Below, piece after piece: positions 10,507-19,217 of a stretch of DNA of 64,000 nt; the first letter of the stretch is position 1, and each line of letters begins with the position of its first letter. The notes under the pieces are model-generated. The model made no database searches. It was not told where the DNA came from and worked only from the letters and a program-made list of their open reading frames with translations. A program made the position numbers and the translations under genes. Location: NCBI RefSeq assembly GCF_011752935.1, contig NZ_VWWO01000001.1, positions 3,439,067 through 3,503,066 on the forward strand, read 5' to 3'. The stretch comes from Chitinophaga sp. Cy-1792. Its GTDB lineage: Bacteria > Bacteroidota > Bacteroidia > Chitinophagales > Chitinophagaceae.

Positions 10507-10887
10507 CGTACAGGAATTTAGGAGATAAAATCAGGGGTGTCAATGCTACATCAGTGGGGGCTCAATTTCCAGGCTTTGTATAGATAAACTTACAGCTTAT
10601 GACTGCAAGTGACAGGCAGAAGTATGTTGAATTTAGCAGTTAATGGCGGCAATCCCAATCAGGATAATTATCCGCCTTGCTAAACAGGCTTTAAATCCTT
10701 TGTGGTAGGGAGCTTAAACGTTTTAGTTGTTTTATCGGATTTTAGTTATATTCAGGTAAGAATTCGAATTCCATTATTTTTTATTAGTCGGGCTACAGCA
10801 CTCTATTTTACCCCGTAATCTCTGCCAGGATGCGGCCAGGCATCTCATTTTCTATTCTTAACCATCAAACCCATCAAACCAAAAGTT
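10507..10887. promoter_or_regulatory. Divergent intergenic region with two perfect 12-bp palindromes
   Basis: This 381-base spacer separates the minus-strand YD-repeat operon from the plus-strand Endo-H-like gene and must hold both promoters. I see no coding sequence. It has two perfect palindromes, GGATAATTATCC at 10662-10673 and GAATTCGAATTC at 10760-10771; the first is also enclosed by GGCGG/CCGCC. They could be operator sites. I found no unambiguous TAnnTTTG box. Confidence 0.45.
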
Positions 10888-11829
10888 ATGAAATCGACAT
10901 TCCACGGGACTTTCCTGACGTCTTTGTTATCAATCACCCTTGTTACCCTCCTTGCCACTTCCTGTAATAAGGACAATGCATTGAGCACGAATACTAACGT
11001 TAAAGCACATACGGAATCTGTTACAAAATCAGGTGGCGTGTCTGTATGTTATGTAGAAGTAAACAGCAACAGTATTCTCAATACCGGTAAATATACGCTC
11101 ACTACCGGTGGCCAGCAGCTGTTTGATATTGCCATCATCTTTGCTGCCAACATCAATTATAATACGAGTACCAGCAAAGCGGTATTGTACAATAATCCGC
11201 AGGTAAGCAGTGTATTGGCCAACAAAACTACCCAGATTGTTCCATTACAGAACAAAGGCATGAAGGTGCTGTTATCTATCCTGGGAAACCACCAGGGCGC
11301 GGGTTTCTGCAACTTTACCAGCCGCAGCGCCGCACATGATTTTGCCAAACAGCTGTCTGATACCGTATCCTACTACGGACTGGATGGTATCGACTTCGAT
11401 GATGAATATGCAGATTATGGCACCAACAGTACCGGGCAGCCAAACGACAGCTCCTTTGTATTTTTGCTTTCTGAGTTAAGAACTTTAATGCCTTCCAAAC
11501 TGATCACGTTCTATTATTATGGCCCTGCTGCTTCCCGTTTATCATATGGTGGCCAGAAAGCCGGCGACTTCGTTAACTACAGCTGGAATGCTATTTACGG
11601 CAGTTATTCCGTTCCTAACGTAGCTGGCCTGGCAAAAAGCCAGCTGGCGCCGGCAGCCGTAGATCTTTCATCTACCAGTCAGAGCACGGCTGTTAGTCTG
11701 GCAAATTCTACCAAAACCAATGGCTATGGCGTGTACCTATGGTACAACCTCACCAGCACAGACCAGCATACTTATATGTCGGCGGTGTCCAATGTATTAT
11801 ACAGCAGTGCGGTGACATACACACCTTGA
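10888..11829 (+). CDS. GH18 endo-beta-N-acetylglucosaminidase (Endo H-like) lipoprotein
   Basis: 313 residues. The signal peptide ends in a lipobox (LLATSC, Cys26), followed by a Ser/Thr-rich linker. The core contains YGLDGIDFDDEYADYG (residues 163-178), which is the GH18 DxxDxDxE motif with Asp166, Asp169, Asp171 and catalytic Glu173; its DFDDEYA version is that of Endo H and related endoglycosidases rather than of typical chitinases. Known family reaction: cleavage between the two core GlcNAc residues of high-mannose N-glycans, or of chitobiose units. Other barrel strands are visible (IAIIFAANIN, KVLLSILGNHQ, LITFYYYGPA). It stands alone, with its own terminator, near other glycan-active genes (GH20-like, GH29). 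Chitin-type substrates cannot be excluded. Confidence 0.88.
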   Translation: MKSTFHGTFLTSLLSITLVTLLATSCNKDNALSTNTNVKAHTESVTKSGGVSVCYVEVNSNSILNTGKYTLTTGGQQLFDIAIIFAANINYNTSTSKAVLYNNPQVSSVLANKTTQIVPLQNKGMKVLLSILGNHQGAGFCNFTSRSAAHDFAKQLSDTVSYYGLDGIDFDDEYADYGTNSTGQPNDSSFVFLLSELRTLMPSKLITFYYYGPAASRLSYGGQKAGDFVNYSWNAIYGSYSVPNVAGLAKSQLAPAAVDLSSTSQSTAVSLANSTKTNGYGVYLWYNLTSTDQHTYMSAVSNVLYSSAVTYTP

Positions 11830-11885
11830 TAGGATTCCTTATTAATGATTGAATAGTTTGCCTGTCCGATTAGTAATGAAATAAT

Positions 11886-11926
11886 AAAAAACGCCGTCTC
11901 TATCAGATAGGGGCGGCGTTTCTTTT
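11886..11926 (+). terminator. Terminator after the Endo H-like gene
   Basis: A stem of about 13 bp with G-U pairs (ACGCCGTCTCTAT against ATAGGGGCGGCGT) is followed by a T-rich run; it sits 57 bases after the stop codon. Confidence 0.75.
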
Positions 11927-11993
11927 CCGGGAAGGTTACACCAACATTTTCCAGGACAGTTGAACTTTTTCCTTTTTCGATCCTTAGTACTAT

Positions 11994-12602
11994 ATGCAGA
12001 AAAAACTACACGATTTCATCCGCGAACATGTATTGGGCAAGGTAATGCAAACCCCTGCACTATCGTACGACCTTGAGAAAGGTGGGCTGAGAGGCATTTA
12101 CAGCGACAGGATGTTATTTTCCGATCTCTCTGAAACCGAAGACGGCATTCAATTTCATATGACCACCGTTACCACGGAAAAAGTATACGAAGTTAGCCCT
12201 GATGGCTCAGAAGGCTTGCTGCAAAAGGATTTTACAGGCACCAGCGTATACCGGTATGAGTTAGCGATACGTAAATCTTCCGGGGAGATGACTGGTTTTA
12301 TGCACCTGCTATCTTCCACCGTGGCCGGGCATACCATGGAGGCAGTGGTATATGGTGTTTATAATATTTTTGTTAGTGAAGATGAAGTTAGCTGGAGAGA
12401 AGAACAATTGTTATACAGAGATATGCCTGCCGGGGATGGCCGGTACCGCGCCGTGGCTTTTGATGCAACTGCCCGCTGGTACCTTGAAAAAGGAAAACTA
12501 CGTTTTGAATACATACCTTCCTACTATGATTATAATCCTGAAACCCGCACCAGAAAATTATCTGCAGATAAATATCCGCCTTTTGTTTCTAAAGAGCTAT
12601 AA
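11994..12602 (+). CDS. Hypothetical protein, 202 residues
   Basis: An intact ATG-started frame of 202 residues with neither signal peptide nor membrane segment, so probably cytoplasmic. I do not recognise the family. It is rich in beta-strand-like segments (IQFHMTTVTTEKVYEV, YRYELAIRKSSGEMTGFMHLL, YRAVAFDATARWYLEKG) and ends in a Tyr-rich stretch (YIPSYYDYNPETRTR). The overall look is a small lipocalin- or DUF-like beta fold. It is single, between a terminator upstream and a convergent gene downstream. Confidence 0.6.
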   Translation: MQKKLHDFIREHVLGKVMQTPALSYDLEKGGLRGIYSDRMLFSDLSETEDGIQFHMTTVTTEKVYEVSPDGSEGLLQKDFTGTSVYRYELAIRKSSGEMTGFMHLLSSTVAGHTMEAVVYGVYNIFVSEDEVSWREEQLLYRDMPAGDGRYRAVAFDATARWYLEKGKLRFEYIPSYYDYNPETRTRKLSADKYPPFVSKEL

Positions 12603-12604
12603 AA

Positions 12605-12640
12605 ACAAAAAAGCCATATCTACGCAGTAGAGATGGCACA
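12605..12640 (-). terminator. Terminator between convergent genes, best oriented for the DUF4132-like gene
   Basis: An 11-bp stem with one mismatch (GCCATATCTAC / GTAGAGATGGC at 12613-12623 and 12627-12637) over a 3-nt loop. On the minus strand it is followed by a strong U-run (the A-run at 12601-12612), so it terminates the minus-strand gene ending at 12670 and perhaps the plus-strand gene as well. Confidence 0.7.
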
Positions 12641-12669
12641 TTTGCTACTTTTTCGTATGTACGTTGCTG

Positions 12670-15585
12670 TTATACCAGCTCAATCGTGGAGCCGGGCTTT
12701 GAAATATCCGTCACTGTTTCAGAATAGAATACCGCCGGAACCTTGTGCAGTGGCAGCATATAAGCGCCTGCGTTCCTGCTGGTACTATCGAAAGCTGCAT
12801 CGCCTGCTTTTTCCAGGTCAATGAAGTAAAGGGTACCCAGTTTGCACTGGATACCCGACTCGAGGTAGATGCCGGATAATTCTATCACGGCTTCTACTTC
12901 GTTTATATCATCTGTTTTACGGAAGGAAAGCGGTTGACTTTCCTCATTGGTCCTCAGTTTCCAGCCTTTTTCTTCCATCAGGCTGTTGAGGGCTTCCTGT
13001 TCCATAATTATATCTTCAAAATCATAGATCATCGTTTGCTGGCGTTGCTGGATGTTCAGTTCAGATACCGGACGTTCCAGCTGTGCAAAGCCTGGGATGA
13101 TGTTATGGGCTGTAAAGTGCTGCAGCCATTGTTCTTTGCCGGCTGCATCTATCTGCAGCGGGTGAAGCAGGCGTACGGTCGCCCCTTCCGGTAGTTCAAA
13201 GGCATTGCCGCCTACATCTGTGAGCGTACTGTTTTCCGTGCAACGGAATGTGCCGGAAAACTGCCCGTCAGCATGGTAGCTGGCCCATACTAACCTGTTC
13301 GCAAATACGAACAGGATAGGGTTATGTAAAAACAGGGCATTCCATTGGGCTGCGCTCCAGCTACGTTGTGTAATCAGGAACTGCTCCAGCCTGGAAGCCT
13401 GTAGTTTTGCCAGCTCGGGTAGGTTCTTCTGGGTGGTTTTAAAGAACCGTTTTACAAGGGCGGTAGTCTGGCCCGGAGGCGTTTTCATGCGCCTGTTACG
13501 CCTGTTGAGGTAGCCTATACGGAAATCCAGGTCTACCATGCCTTTCCAGGTTTCGTCTTTATTGATGAAAGGCTTCACCAATCCTTCAAATTCCAGGTCA
13601 GGAACGATTCTGTCGCCCAGTTCATGCATGGTGAGTCCGAGTTCGGCTGCGGAGCGCGACAGTGCCTGTCGTGCTGCATTGCCCAGTGCTATGCGGCGGG
13701 TGGTATATTTCCTGGCATATTTCTCTACTACCTGCAGTGATTTTTTGGCTGCATGGAGTGCGAGGGCGGCGAGGCCATGTTCCGCCTGCCGTGGCCTGCG
13801 GTTATTGATCCAGCTGCCAATGCTTTCGCGGAGGGCATTTCCCAGCTCTTCACCACCGGTGAGTGCGGCGGTAGCCAGTATATATTTGAGTTGTGTATCG
13901 CCCTGATGTGCTTCATATATCTGGAACAGGGCCATGGCGAAGTCGTCGTTGCGGGTCCTGTCCAGCAGGTCCAGCAATGGTTTGGCTTCTACATCGGAGC
14001 CCATTTCCTTTATGCGCGACATGCGATAGATCAGGAACCGGGTCACTTCCAATGGCAGCTGGGTACCGTCATGCATCCATAATGGAGGCAGTGCCTGATC
14101 GTCCAGCCATTTTTCCAGTGGCCGCGACAGTTTATTCCTGCGCTTCGCAGAGGCTACGAGATAATCGACTGTAGCTGGTTCTGAGGTATACTGAATGGTA
14201 TTGCCCAGCGTTTCCAGCATCAGGTCGCGTGCATCGTCGTTGATCTCATTATGTAGTGCTTCCTGTATCAGCGTACGTGCTTCCGGAGTATTGATGGTAC
14301 ACAGGATCAGGGATGCTGTCAGGCGTTGCTCTGCTTTCTTGTATTGCAGTAGTCCGGCAGCTTTGGTGACAGCGTCCGGGTCTTTCGCCAGCAGTGGCGC
14401 TACGGCCATACGTACCGACTTCAGCTTATGCATGGTATAAGGCCAGAGTGCTTCCAGGTATAAGGCCGGGTCGAATTGCGCGAGCAGCGGCAGGAGCATC
14501 TGGATATCATATTCCTGCTGCAGGGCTTCCAGCAGCAGCGGAACAGCGGCTACCTGGAGCTGGCGGGCAATGATATCGAAGCATACCTGCGGCAGGAAGC
14601 GTTTCTCTGCTATAAACTGGTGCAGGTAGGTGATTCCTTCAGTGGCATTATGTTGTAAAATACCGTGCAGGGCTATCACGCTAAGCGGATAGGATGATAC
14701 GGCATCCGCATGAAGCAGGGTAGAGGCATAGCCTTCCTCCTGCTGCGGCTGCTGCGTATAGTCGTGCAGGTATTGCCTGAATAATGGTAATAGTCCGGCC
14801 TGGTAGGTATCTGGCTGGTAGTTGGTCAGTGCCAGCTGCACACCCAGTTGCACGGCAACGGTTGGTGGTGTTGGCGCCTGTAATACCTGCAGCAACAGCG
14901 GTTCGTATTTGCTGTAATTATGCTGTAACAGGGCGTTGGCCAGTTCACTGTGCAGATACCCTGGTACCTGGGCCAGGAGTTGATTTTCAAGGTAGGTCAT
15001 CTCCAGTTCGGGATGACTTTTAGAAAGAAGACGAAAAAACAGGGAATTCCAGCTGAGATGTACCCAGCGGGTCAGGTAGGGTTGTATCGACAAGCTGTCG
15101 GTGCTTTTGAGCAAATCCTGTAAAAATTTTCTCAAAGGAGAAAATTTCAATGGCATCAGGTCCATATTATTCCCTTCTCTGGAATGAAGGATCAGCATGG
15201 AGCCTATTTTTTCAGGACTAAAGCCCCTTTCCTGCAGGAAGTTGGTGAAGGCACTAAAGCGTTGTACGATGGAATTGGAGCTGCCTGGCATATCCAGCAT
15301 AGGGACGATATGCGAAAGAAATGCAGCTTCATTTTGTTCCCATACCTGTGGTTCGGATAGTAACTGTAAAACCAGTCGGTCATTATCATTCCATTGGTCG
15401 GGCAAAGACAGTAGCGGGATAAATGCGCCTGCCATTGCAGCTTCGTCTGGTGTTGTCAGTACCGGGACTTCAGATTGCCGGCCGGTGAGGAACAGGTGAA
15501 TCGACACGACGGTTTCATGAGCATGGAGGTACCGTAGTTTCAGCCTTTCAATTATTGGTTGTGTCGCTTCCTCTGTATATGGCAT
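12670..15585 (-). CDS. HEAT-repeat protein with DUF4132-like C-terminal region
   Basis: 971 residues without signal peptide or membrane segment. Residues ~1-560 are alpha-helical with repeated Leu/Ala-rich pairs (HSELANALLQHNYSKYEPLLLQVL, VRMAVAPLLAKDPDAVTKAAGLL), the look of HEAT/ARM solenoids. From about residue 600 onward the pattern changes: a block with WKGMVDLDFRIGYLNRRNRR and then NPILFVFANRLVWASYHADGQ and GATVRLLHPLQI, which resembles the DUF4132 (MolR-like) domain. The function of that domain is not established. It is a single gene with a start at 15585 and a terminator at its end. The DUF4132 assignment is from memory of the motif pattern and is moderately sure. Confidence 0.65.
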   Translation of the reverse strand: MPYTEEATQPIIERLKLRYLHAHETVVSIHLFLTGRQSEVPVLTTPDEAAMAGAFIPLLSLPDQWNDNDRLVLQLLSEPQVWEQNEAAFLSHIVPMLDMPGSSNSIVQRFSAFTNFLQERGFSPEKIGSMLILHSREGNNMDLMPLKFSPLRKFLQDLLKSTDSLSIQPYLTRWVHLSWNSLFFRLLSKSHPELEMTYLENQLLAQVPGYLHSELANALLQHNYSKYEPLLLQVLQAPTPPTVAVQLGVQLALTNYQPDTYQAGLLPLFRQYLHDYTQQPQQEEGYASTLLHADAVSSYPLSVIALHGILQHNATEGITYLHQFIAEKRFLPQVCFDIIARQLQVAAVPLLLEALQQEYDIQMLLPLLAQFDPALYLEALWPYTMHKLKSVRMAVAPLLAKDPDAVTKAAGLLQYKKAEQRLTASLILCTINTPEARTLIQEALHNEINDDARDLMLETLGNTIQYTSEPATVDYLVASAKRRNKLSRPLEKWLDDQALPPLWMHDGTQLPLEVTRFLIYRMSRIKEMGSDVEAKPLLDLLDRTRNDDFAMALFQIYEAHQGDTQLKYILATAALTGGEELGNALRESIGSWINNRRPRQAEHGLAALALHAAKKSLQVVEKYARKYTTRRIALGNAARQALSRSAAELGLTMHELGDRIVPDLEFEGLVKPFINKDETWKGMVDLDFRIGYLNRRNRRMKTPPGQTTALVKRFFKTTQKNLPELAKLQASRLEQFLITQRSWSAAQWNALFLHNPILFVFANRLVWASYHADGQFSGTFRCTENSTLTDVGGNAFELPEGATVRLLHPLQIDAAGKEQWLQHFTAHNIIPGFAQLERPVSELNIQQRQQTMIYDFEDIIMEQEALNSLMEEKGWKLRTNEESQPLSFRKTDDINEVEAVIELSGIYLESGIQCKLGTLYFIDLEKAGDAAFDSTSRNAGAYMLPLHKVPAVFYSETVTDISKPGSTIELV

Positions 15586-15687
15586 AAGGTTTAAATAGAT
15601 TCTGTTTTAGTTTGTCTTCTTTGCTTTAAGATATTATAATAAATGATTATTTCGCCGAGGCTGAATTTTGGCACAAATTAAAGAAAA

Positions 15688-15749
15688 TCAAAAAATAAAA
15701 AAGCCAAATATCTAACTATCTCATTTTGGAGTAAGTTGACATTTGGCCT
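15688..15749 (-). terminator. Terminator of the suf operon
   Basis: On the minus strand GGCCAAAT pairs with ATTTGGC around an imperfectly paired 31-nt inner arm and is followed by TTTTTTATTTTTT. It lies 64 bases downstream of the sufT stop. Confidence 0.65.
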
Positions 15750-15812
15750 TAAATATAGTATTTGTAAGGGCGAGGCCCTTTGTATGCTGCTTTTTACCGT
15801 TCCGGAAAGGTA

Positions 15813-16124
15813 TTATAAAAATCCTAATTCCAGTTTAGCTTCTTCACTCATCATCTCTTTTGTCCAGGGTGGATCGAAGGTCAGGTGTACATGTACATCT
15901 GTAACGCCTTCCACGCCACGTACTTTTTCTTCCACTTCACGGATGATGTCGCCGGCAACCGGGCAGCCCGGTGCGGTGAGGGTCATATCTACGCCTACGC
16001 TAAAATCTTCCTTGATTTTAATCGCGTATACAAGTCCAAGCTCCCAGATATTCACCGGGATTTCCGGGTCATAAACTGTTCGCAGCTGTGCTTCTATCTG
16101 TTCTCTTAATGTTGCTTCACTCAT
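15813..16124 (-). CDS. sufT: SufT-like MIP18/DUF59 iron-sulfur assembly factor
   Basis: 103 residues, the standard length of a stand-alone DUF59 protein. It contains the family signature YDPEIPVNIWELGLVY (residues 18-33) and the motif TAPGCPVAGDI with the conserved Cys. Family role: maturation or delivery of Fe-S clusters to client proteins. It is the last gene of the leftward suf operon; its ATG overlaps the sufE stop by one base (TAATG), showing translational coupling. The terminator lies just after it. Confidence 0.92.
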   Translation of the reverse strand: MSEATLREQIEAQLRTVYDPEIPVNIWELGLVYAIKIKEDFSVGVDMTLTAPGCPVAGDIIREVEEKVRGVEGVTDVHVHLTFDPPWTKEMMSEEAKLELGFL

Positions 16125-16549
16125 TATTGGTTCATTTTAGCCTGGTAGGCTACTCCATAAAGTTTCATCTGTTTGAGCATACTCAGCAAACCGTTGGAAC
16201 GGGTAGGAGAGAGGTGGCTGCTTAAACCGATGGCATCAATAAAAAATATTTCTGCTTCAGCTATTTCTTTCGGAGAATGACCGGAAAGTACTGATATCAT
16301 CAGACTAACCAGGCCTTTGGTAATAACGGCGTCGGAGTCGGCGGTGAAAAAAAGTTTGCCATCTTTCAGCTCTGAATGTAACCATACGCGGCTCTGGCAT
16401 CCTTTGATCAGGTTTTCCTCTTTCTTAAATTCTTCCTGGATGATGGGCAATTCCTTACCCAGCTGGATGATATATTCGTATTTATCTTCCCAGTTTTCCA
16501 TGAAGGCGAAGTCCGATATTACTTCTTCCTGTATTTCTTTAATCGTCAT
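16124..16549 (-). CDS. sufE: SufE cysteine desulfurase activator
   Basis: 141 residues from the ATG at 16549 (MTIKEIQEEV). An upstream in-frame ATG at 16609 would add 20 residues that only overlap sufS, so the inner start is preferred; it places the sulfur-accepting cysteine at Cys51 in the motif GCQSRVW, the same number as in E. coli SufE. The C-terminus has the family pattern IGLSSHLSPTRSNGL. Known role: SufE takes persulfide sulfur from SufS and passes it to the SufBCD scaffold. It follows sufS by 10 bases and overlaps sufT by one base. Confidence 0.95.
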   Translation of the reverse strand: MTIKEIQEEVISDFAFMENWEDKYEYIIQLGKELPIIQEEFKKEENLIKGCQSRVWLHSELKDGKLFFTADSDAVITKGLVSLMISVLSGHSPKEIAEAEIFFIDAIGLSSHLSPTRSNGLLSMLKQMKLYGVAYQAKMNQ

Positions 16550-16559
16550 ATTGGCCTGT

Positions 16560-17807
16560 TTACAGCAGCATGGAGCTGGCACGTTTGATTCCGGCCACCA
16601 GTTTATCAATTTCTTCCCTGGTATTGTAGAAAGATAAAGAAGCTCTTACCGTACCTGGGATATTGAATCGGTTCATCAATGGCTCTGTGCAGTGATGACC
16701 TGTTCTGACAGCTATACCCTGCTGGTCCAGCAGTTCACCCATATCAAAGGGGTGAATGTTATGCACGAGGAAGGAAATGGCGCCGCTTCTGTTGGCAGCA
16801 TCACCGATAAAGCGGATACCGTCTATCTGGCGGAGCTGGTCCATGGCGTAGGCCATCAGTTCCTCTTCCCATTGCTGGATGGCGGGAATGCCTACCTGCT
16901 GCAAATATTCAATTGCTGCGCCCAGTCCGATGATACCGGCAATATTAGGTGTACCGGCTTCAAATTTATGGGGCAACACATTATACGTTGTCTTTTCGAA
17001 GGTAACGGTTTTTATCATTTCTCCACCGCCCTGGTAAGGAGGCAGTTTATCGAGCCATTCTTTGTTGCCATACAGCACACCGGTGCCGGTAGGGCCATAG
17101 ATTTTATGGCCGGAGAAAACGAGAAAATCCGGTTGCAGGGCCTGAACGTCAATACTGATGTGCTGAACGGCCTGTGCGGCATCTATCAGAACAGGGATAT
17201 TGCGTGCATGCGCCAGCGAGATAATATCTTCCACCGGGTTTACCGTACCCAGGGTATTGGAGACGTACGTTACGGATACAATTTTAACGGTATCATCGAG
17301 CATGGCTTCGAAGGCCTCCATGATCAGTTCGCCCTTATCGTTGATAGGGATTACCTTGAGGGTGGCTCCGTTGTCTTCACAGGCCATCTGCCATGGAACG
17401 ATGTTCGAGTGGTGTTCCATTGCGGAGATGATCACGGTATCGCCGGGTTTCAGGAAGCGGCGGCTAAAGCCACTTGCTACCAGGTTAATACCGTCGGTAG
17501 TACCTTTTGTGAAGATGACCTGGCTGCTGTCTGGTGCGTTGATATAGGCGGTCACAATATTGCGGGCCTTTTCGAATGCATCGGTAGCTACCTGGCTCAG
17601 ATGGTGTACGCCGCGGTGCACATTGCTATTATATGTTTCGTAGTAATGTTTCTCTGTTTCTATTACCACTGCTGGCTTCTGCGTGGTAGCTCCGTTATCG
17701 AAGTATACCAGCGGTTTGCCATGCACCATACGTTGCAGTATCGGGAAATCTTTCCTGACAGCAGCTAAGTCGAGTGCAGCGGTTTGTGTATTAGCAATAT
17801 GTTCCAT
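16560..17807 (-). CDS. sufS: SufS cysteine desulfurase
   Basis: 415 residues, group II desulfurase. Visible motifs: YFDNGATTQKP near the N-terminus, ISAMEHHSNIVPW, the PLP-binding lysine in FSGHKIYGPTGTG and the catalytic loop cysteine in RTGHHCTEPLM. Reaction: L-cysteine to L-alanine with formation of an enzyme persulfide, in the cytoplasm. It lies between sufD (15-base gap) and sufE (10-base gap), which is the partner that relieves its low basal activity. Confidence 0.97.
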   Translation of the reverse strand: MEHIANTQTAALDLAAVRKDFPILQRMVHGKPLVYFDNGATTQKPAVVIETEKHYYETYNSNVHRGVHHLSQVATDAFEKARNIVTAYINAPDSSQVIFTKGTTDGINLVASGFSRRFLKPGDTVIISAMEHHSNIVPWQMACEDNGATLKVIPINDKGELIMEAFEAMLDDTVKIVSVTYVSNTLGTVNPVEDIISLAHARNIPVLIDAAQAVQHISIDVQALQPDFLVFSGHKIYGPTGTGVLYGNKEWLDKLPPYQGGGEMIKTVTFEKTTYNVLPHKFEAGTPNIAGIIGLGAAIEYLQQVGIPAIQQWEEELMAYAMDQLRQIDGIRFIGDAANRSGAISFLVHNIHPFDMGELLDQQGIAVRTGHHCTEPLMNRFNIPGTVRASLSFYNTREEIDKLVAGIKRASSMLL

Positions 17808-17822
17808 TGTACGTCGTCGTTG

Positions 17823-19127
17823 TTAAATGTTCATAATTGCCTCGATCTGGCCCTGGATATATTCCTGGAGCGCAGGCACAGCAATTTCGTCTGTTACGTC
17901 GTGAGAGAAAGCATTCACCAGCAGTGCTTTGGCAGCATCTTCACCGATACCACGGGCGCGGAGATAGAACATTGCTTCTTCGCTGAACTGGCCGGCGGTA
18001 AAGCCGTGTGAGCATTTCACGTCGTCAGCATAGATTTCCAGCTGAGGCTGTGAGTTGATGGTTGCTTTGTCGCCCAGTAACAGGTTGTTGTTTTGCTGGA
18101 AGGCATTTGTTTTCTGTGCTTCCTGGTGAACATGGATTCTACCAGTGAATACAGCGTTGGCAGTATCTAACAATACGCCTTTATAGTGTTCGTTACTGTT
18201 ACAGTGAGGCACCAGATGGTCCATAAAGGTATGGTTATCGATGTGCTGACTGCCGGTAGCGAGGTACAGACCTTTCAGGTTTGTTTCTGTGTTGCTGCCA
18301 TTGAGTACTACGCTCAGGTTGTTACGGGTGAACGGTGTATTAGGCAGGGTAAAGTTGAAGTTGTGGTAACGGCTGTCTTTCTGTTGCTGTGCAGCAGTGG
18401 TGTTTACCTGACGGAAATTGTCGGCACCCTGTTGTACATTATAATGCCAGAGTTCAGCGTTATCTTCCACTACTACTTCCGTTACGCTGTTGGCGAAGGC
18501 TACGGCTTCCTGTTTAGGGTGCACGGTGCTTTCGATAACGGTAGCTGTTGCGCCTCTGTGCAGGATCCACAGGTGACGTGGCTGTACAAATGCGTGACGG
18601 TCGGAAGTATATACGTGTACGAGGTGGATCGGTTTTTCCAGCGCAACATTCGCCTGCAGTTCGATGTAAAGACCATCGGCAAAGAGGGCGGTGTTGAGGT
18701 TGGCCAGGGATTCACCTGCGAGGTGTTTTTGGCTGTTGAACCATTTAACGAAACCAGGGGTTTCTGCAAAAGCGCTCATAGCGCCGATGCTGATACCTTT
18801 ACCGGCAGGCAGGCTGGAAAGATCTGCCTGTAAATGGCCGTTTACGAGTACTACACGATAGCTGTCCAGTCCTGCAATGGCTGCTTCATCAGCAACAGTG
18901 GCAGTAGTGGTGGCTGGTGTACTCAATAATTCATATGGATACTCTTTCAGGAAACGCTGGATATTGGTAAAACGCCATGCTTCCGTTTTCAGGGTTGGGA
19001 GACCTGTGGCGGTATAACGTTCCAGCGCTTCGCGGCGTGTCTCCTGCAGGCTATCCTGCGGGGCCGACAAGGCAGTTACGTCTTCCGTTAAAGCCTGGTA
19101 AAAAGGTATCATGATATCGCTTGTCAT
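17823..19127 (-). CDS. sufD: SufD scaffold subunit
   Basis: 434 residues. It has the SufB/SufD beta-helix core with NLKGLYLATGSQHIDNHT, then GRIHVHQEAQKTNAFQQNNN and the C-terminal block KCSHGFTAGQFSEEAMFYL that contains the conserved Cys-His pair. Known role: forms the SufBC2D complex on which nascent clusters are built. The 90-base gap to sufC holds a short hairpin (7-bp stem, 19175-19195), possibly an mRNA processing or stability element. Confidence 0.95.
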   Translation of the reverse strand: MTSDIMIPFYQALTEDVTALSAPQDSLQETRREALERYTATGLPTLKTEAWRFTNIQRFLKEYPYELLSTPATTTATVADEAAIAGLDSYRVVLVNGHLQADLSSLPAGKGISIGAMSAFAETPGFVKWFNSQKHLAGESLANLNTALFADGLYIELQANVALEKPIHLVHVYTSDRHAFVQPRHLWILHRGATATVIESTVHPKQEAVAFANSVTEVVVEDNAELWHYNVQQGADNFRQVNTTAAQQQKDSRYHNFNFTLPNTPFTRNNLSVVLNGSNTETNLKGLYLATGSQHIDNHTFMDHLVPHCNSNEHYKGVLLDTANAVFTGRIHVHQEAQKTNAFQQNNNLLLGDKATINSQPQLEIYADDVKCSHGFTAGQFSEEAMFYLRARGIGEDAAKALLVNAFSHDVTDEIAVPALQEYIQGQIEAIMNI

Positions 19128-19217
19128 ATTGTTGCTTGGACTTTTACTATTACGAATTACTTTTTCAGTGGAGACAGGAAAGATGGAATTTCCTGACTGT
19201 TGTTCATCCGTAATGGG

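Noticed and set aside
12631..12646. TGGCACATTTGCT as a sigma-54 promoter
   Set aside because: The distance between the GG and GC elements is too short by three bases, and it lies in a terminator hairpin.
16549..16609. Upstream start for sufE adding 20 residues
   Set aside because: The extension lies in sufS and is not protein-family-like; the inner ATG puts the active cysteine at position 51 as in known SufE.
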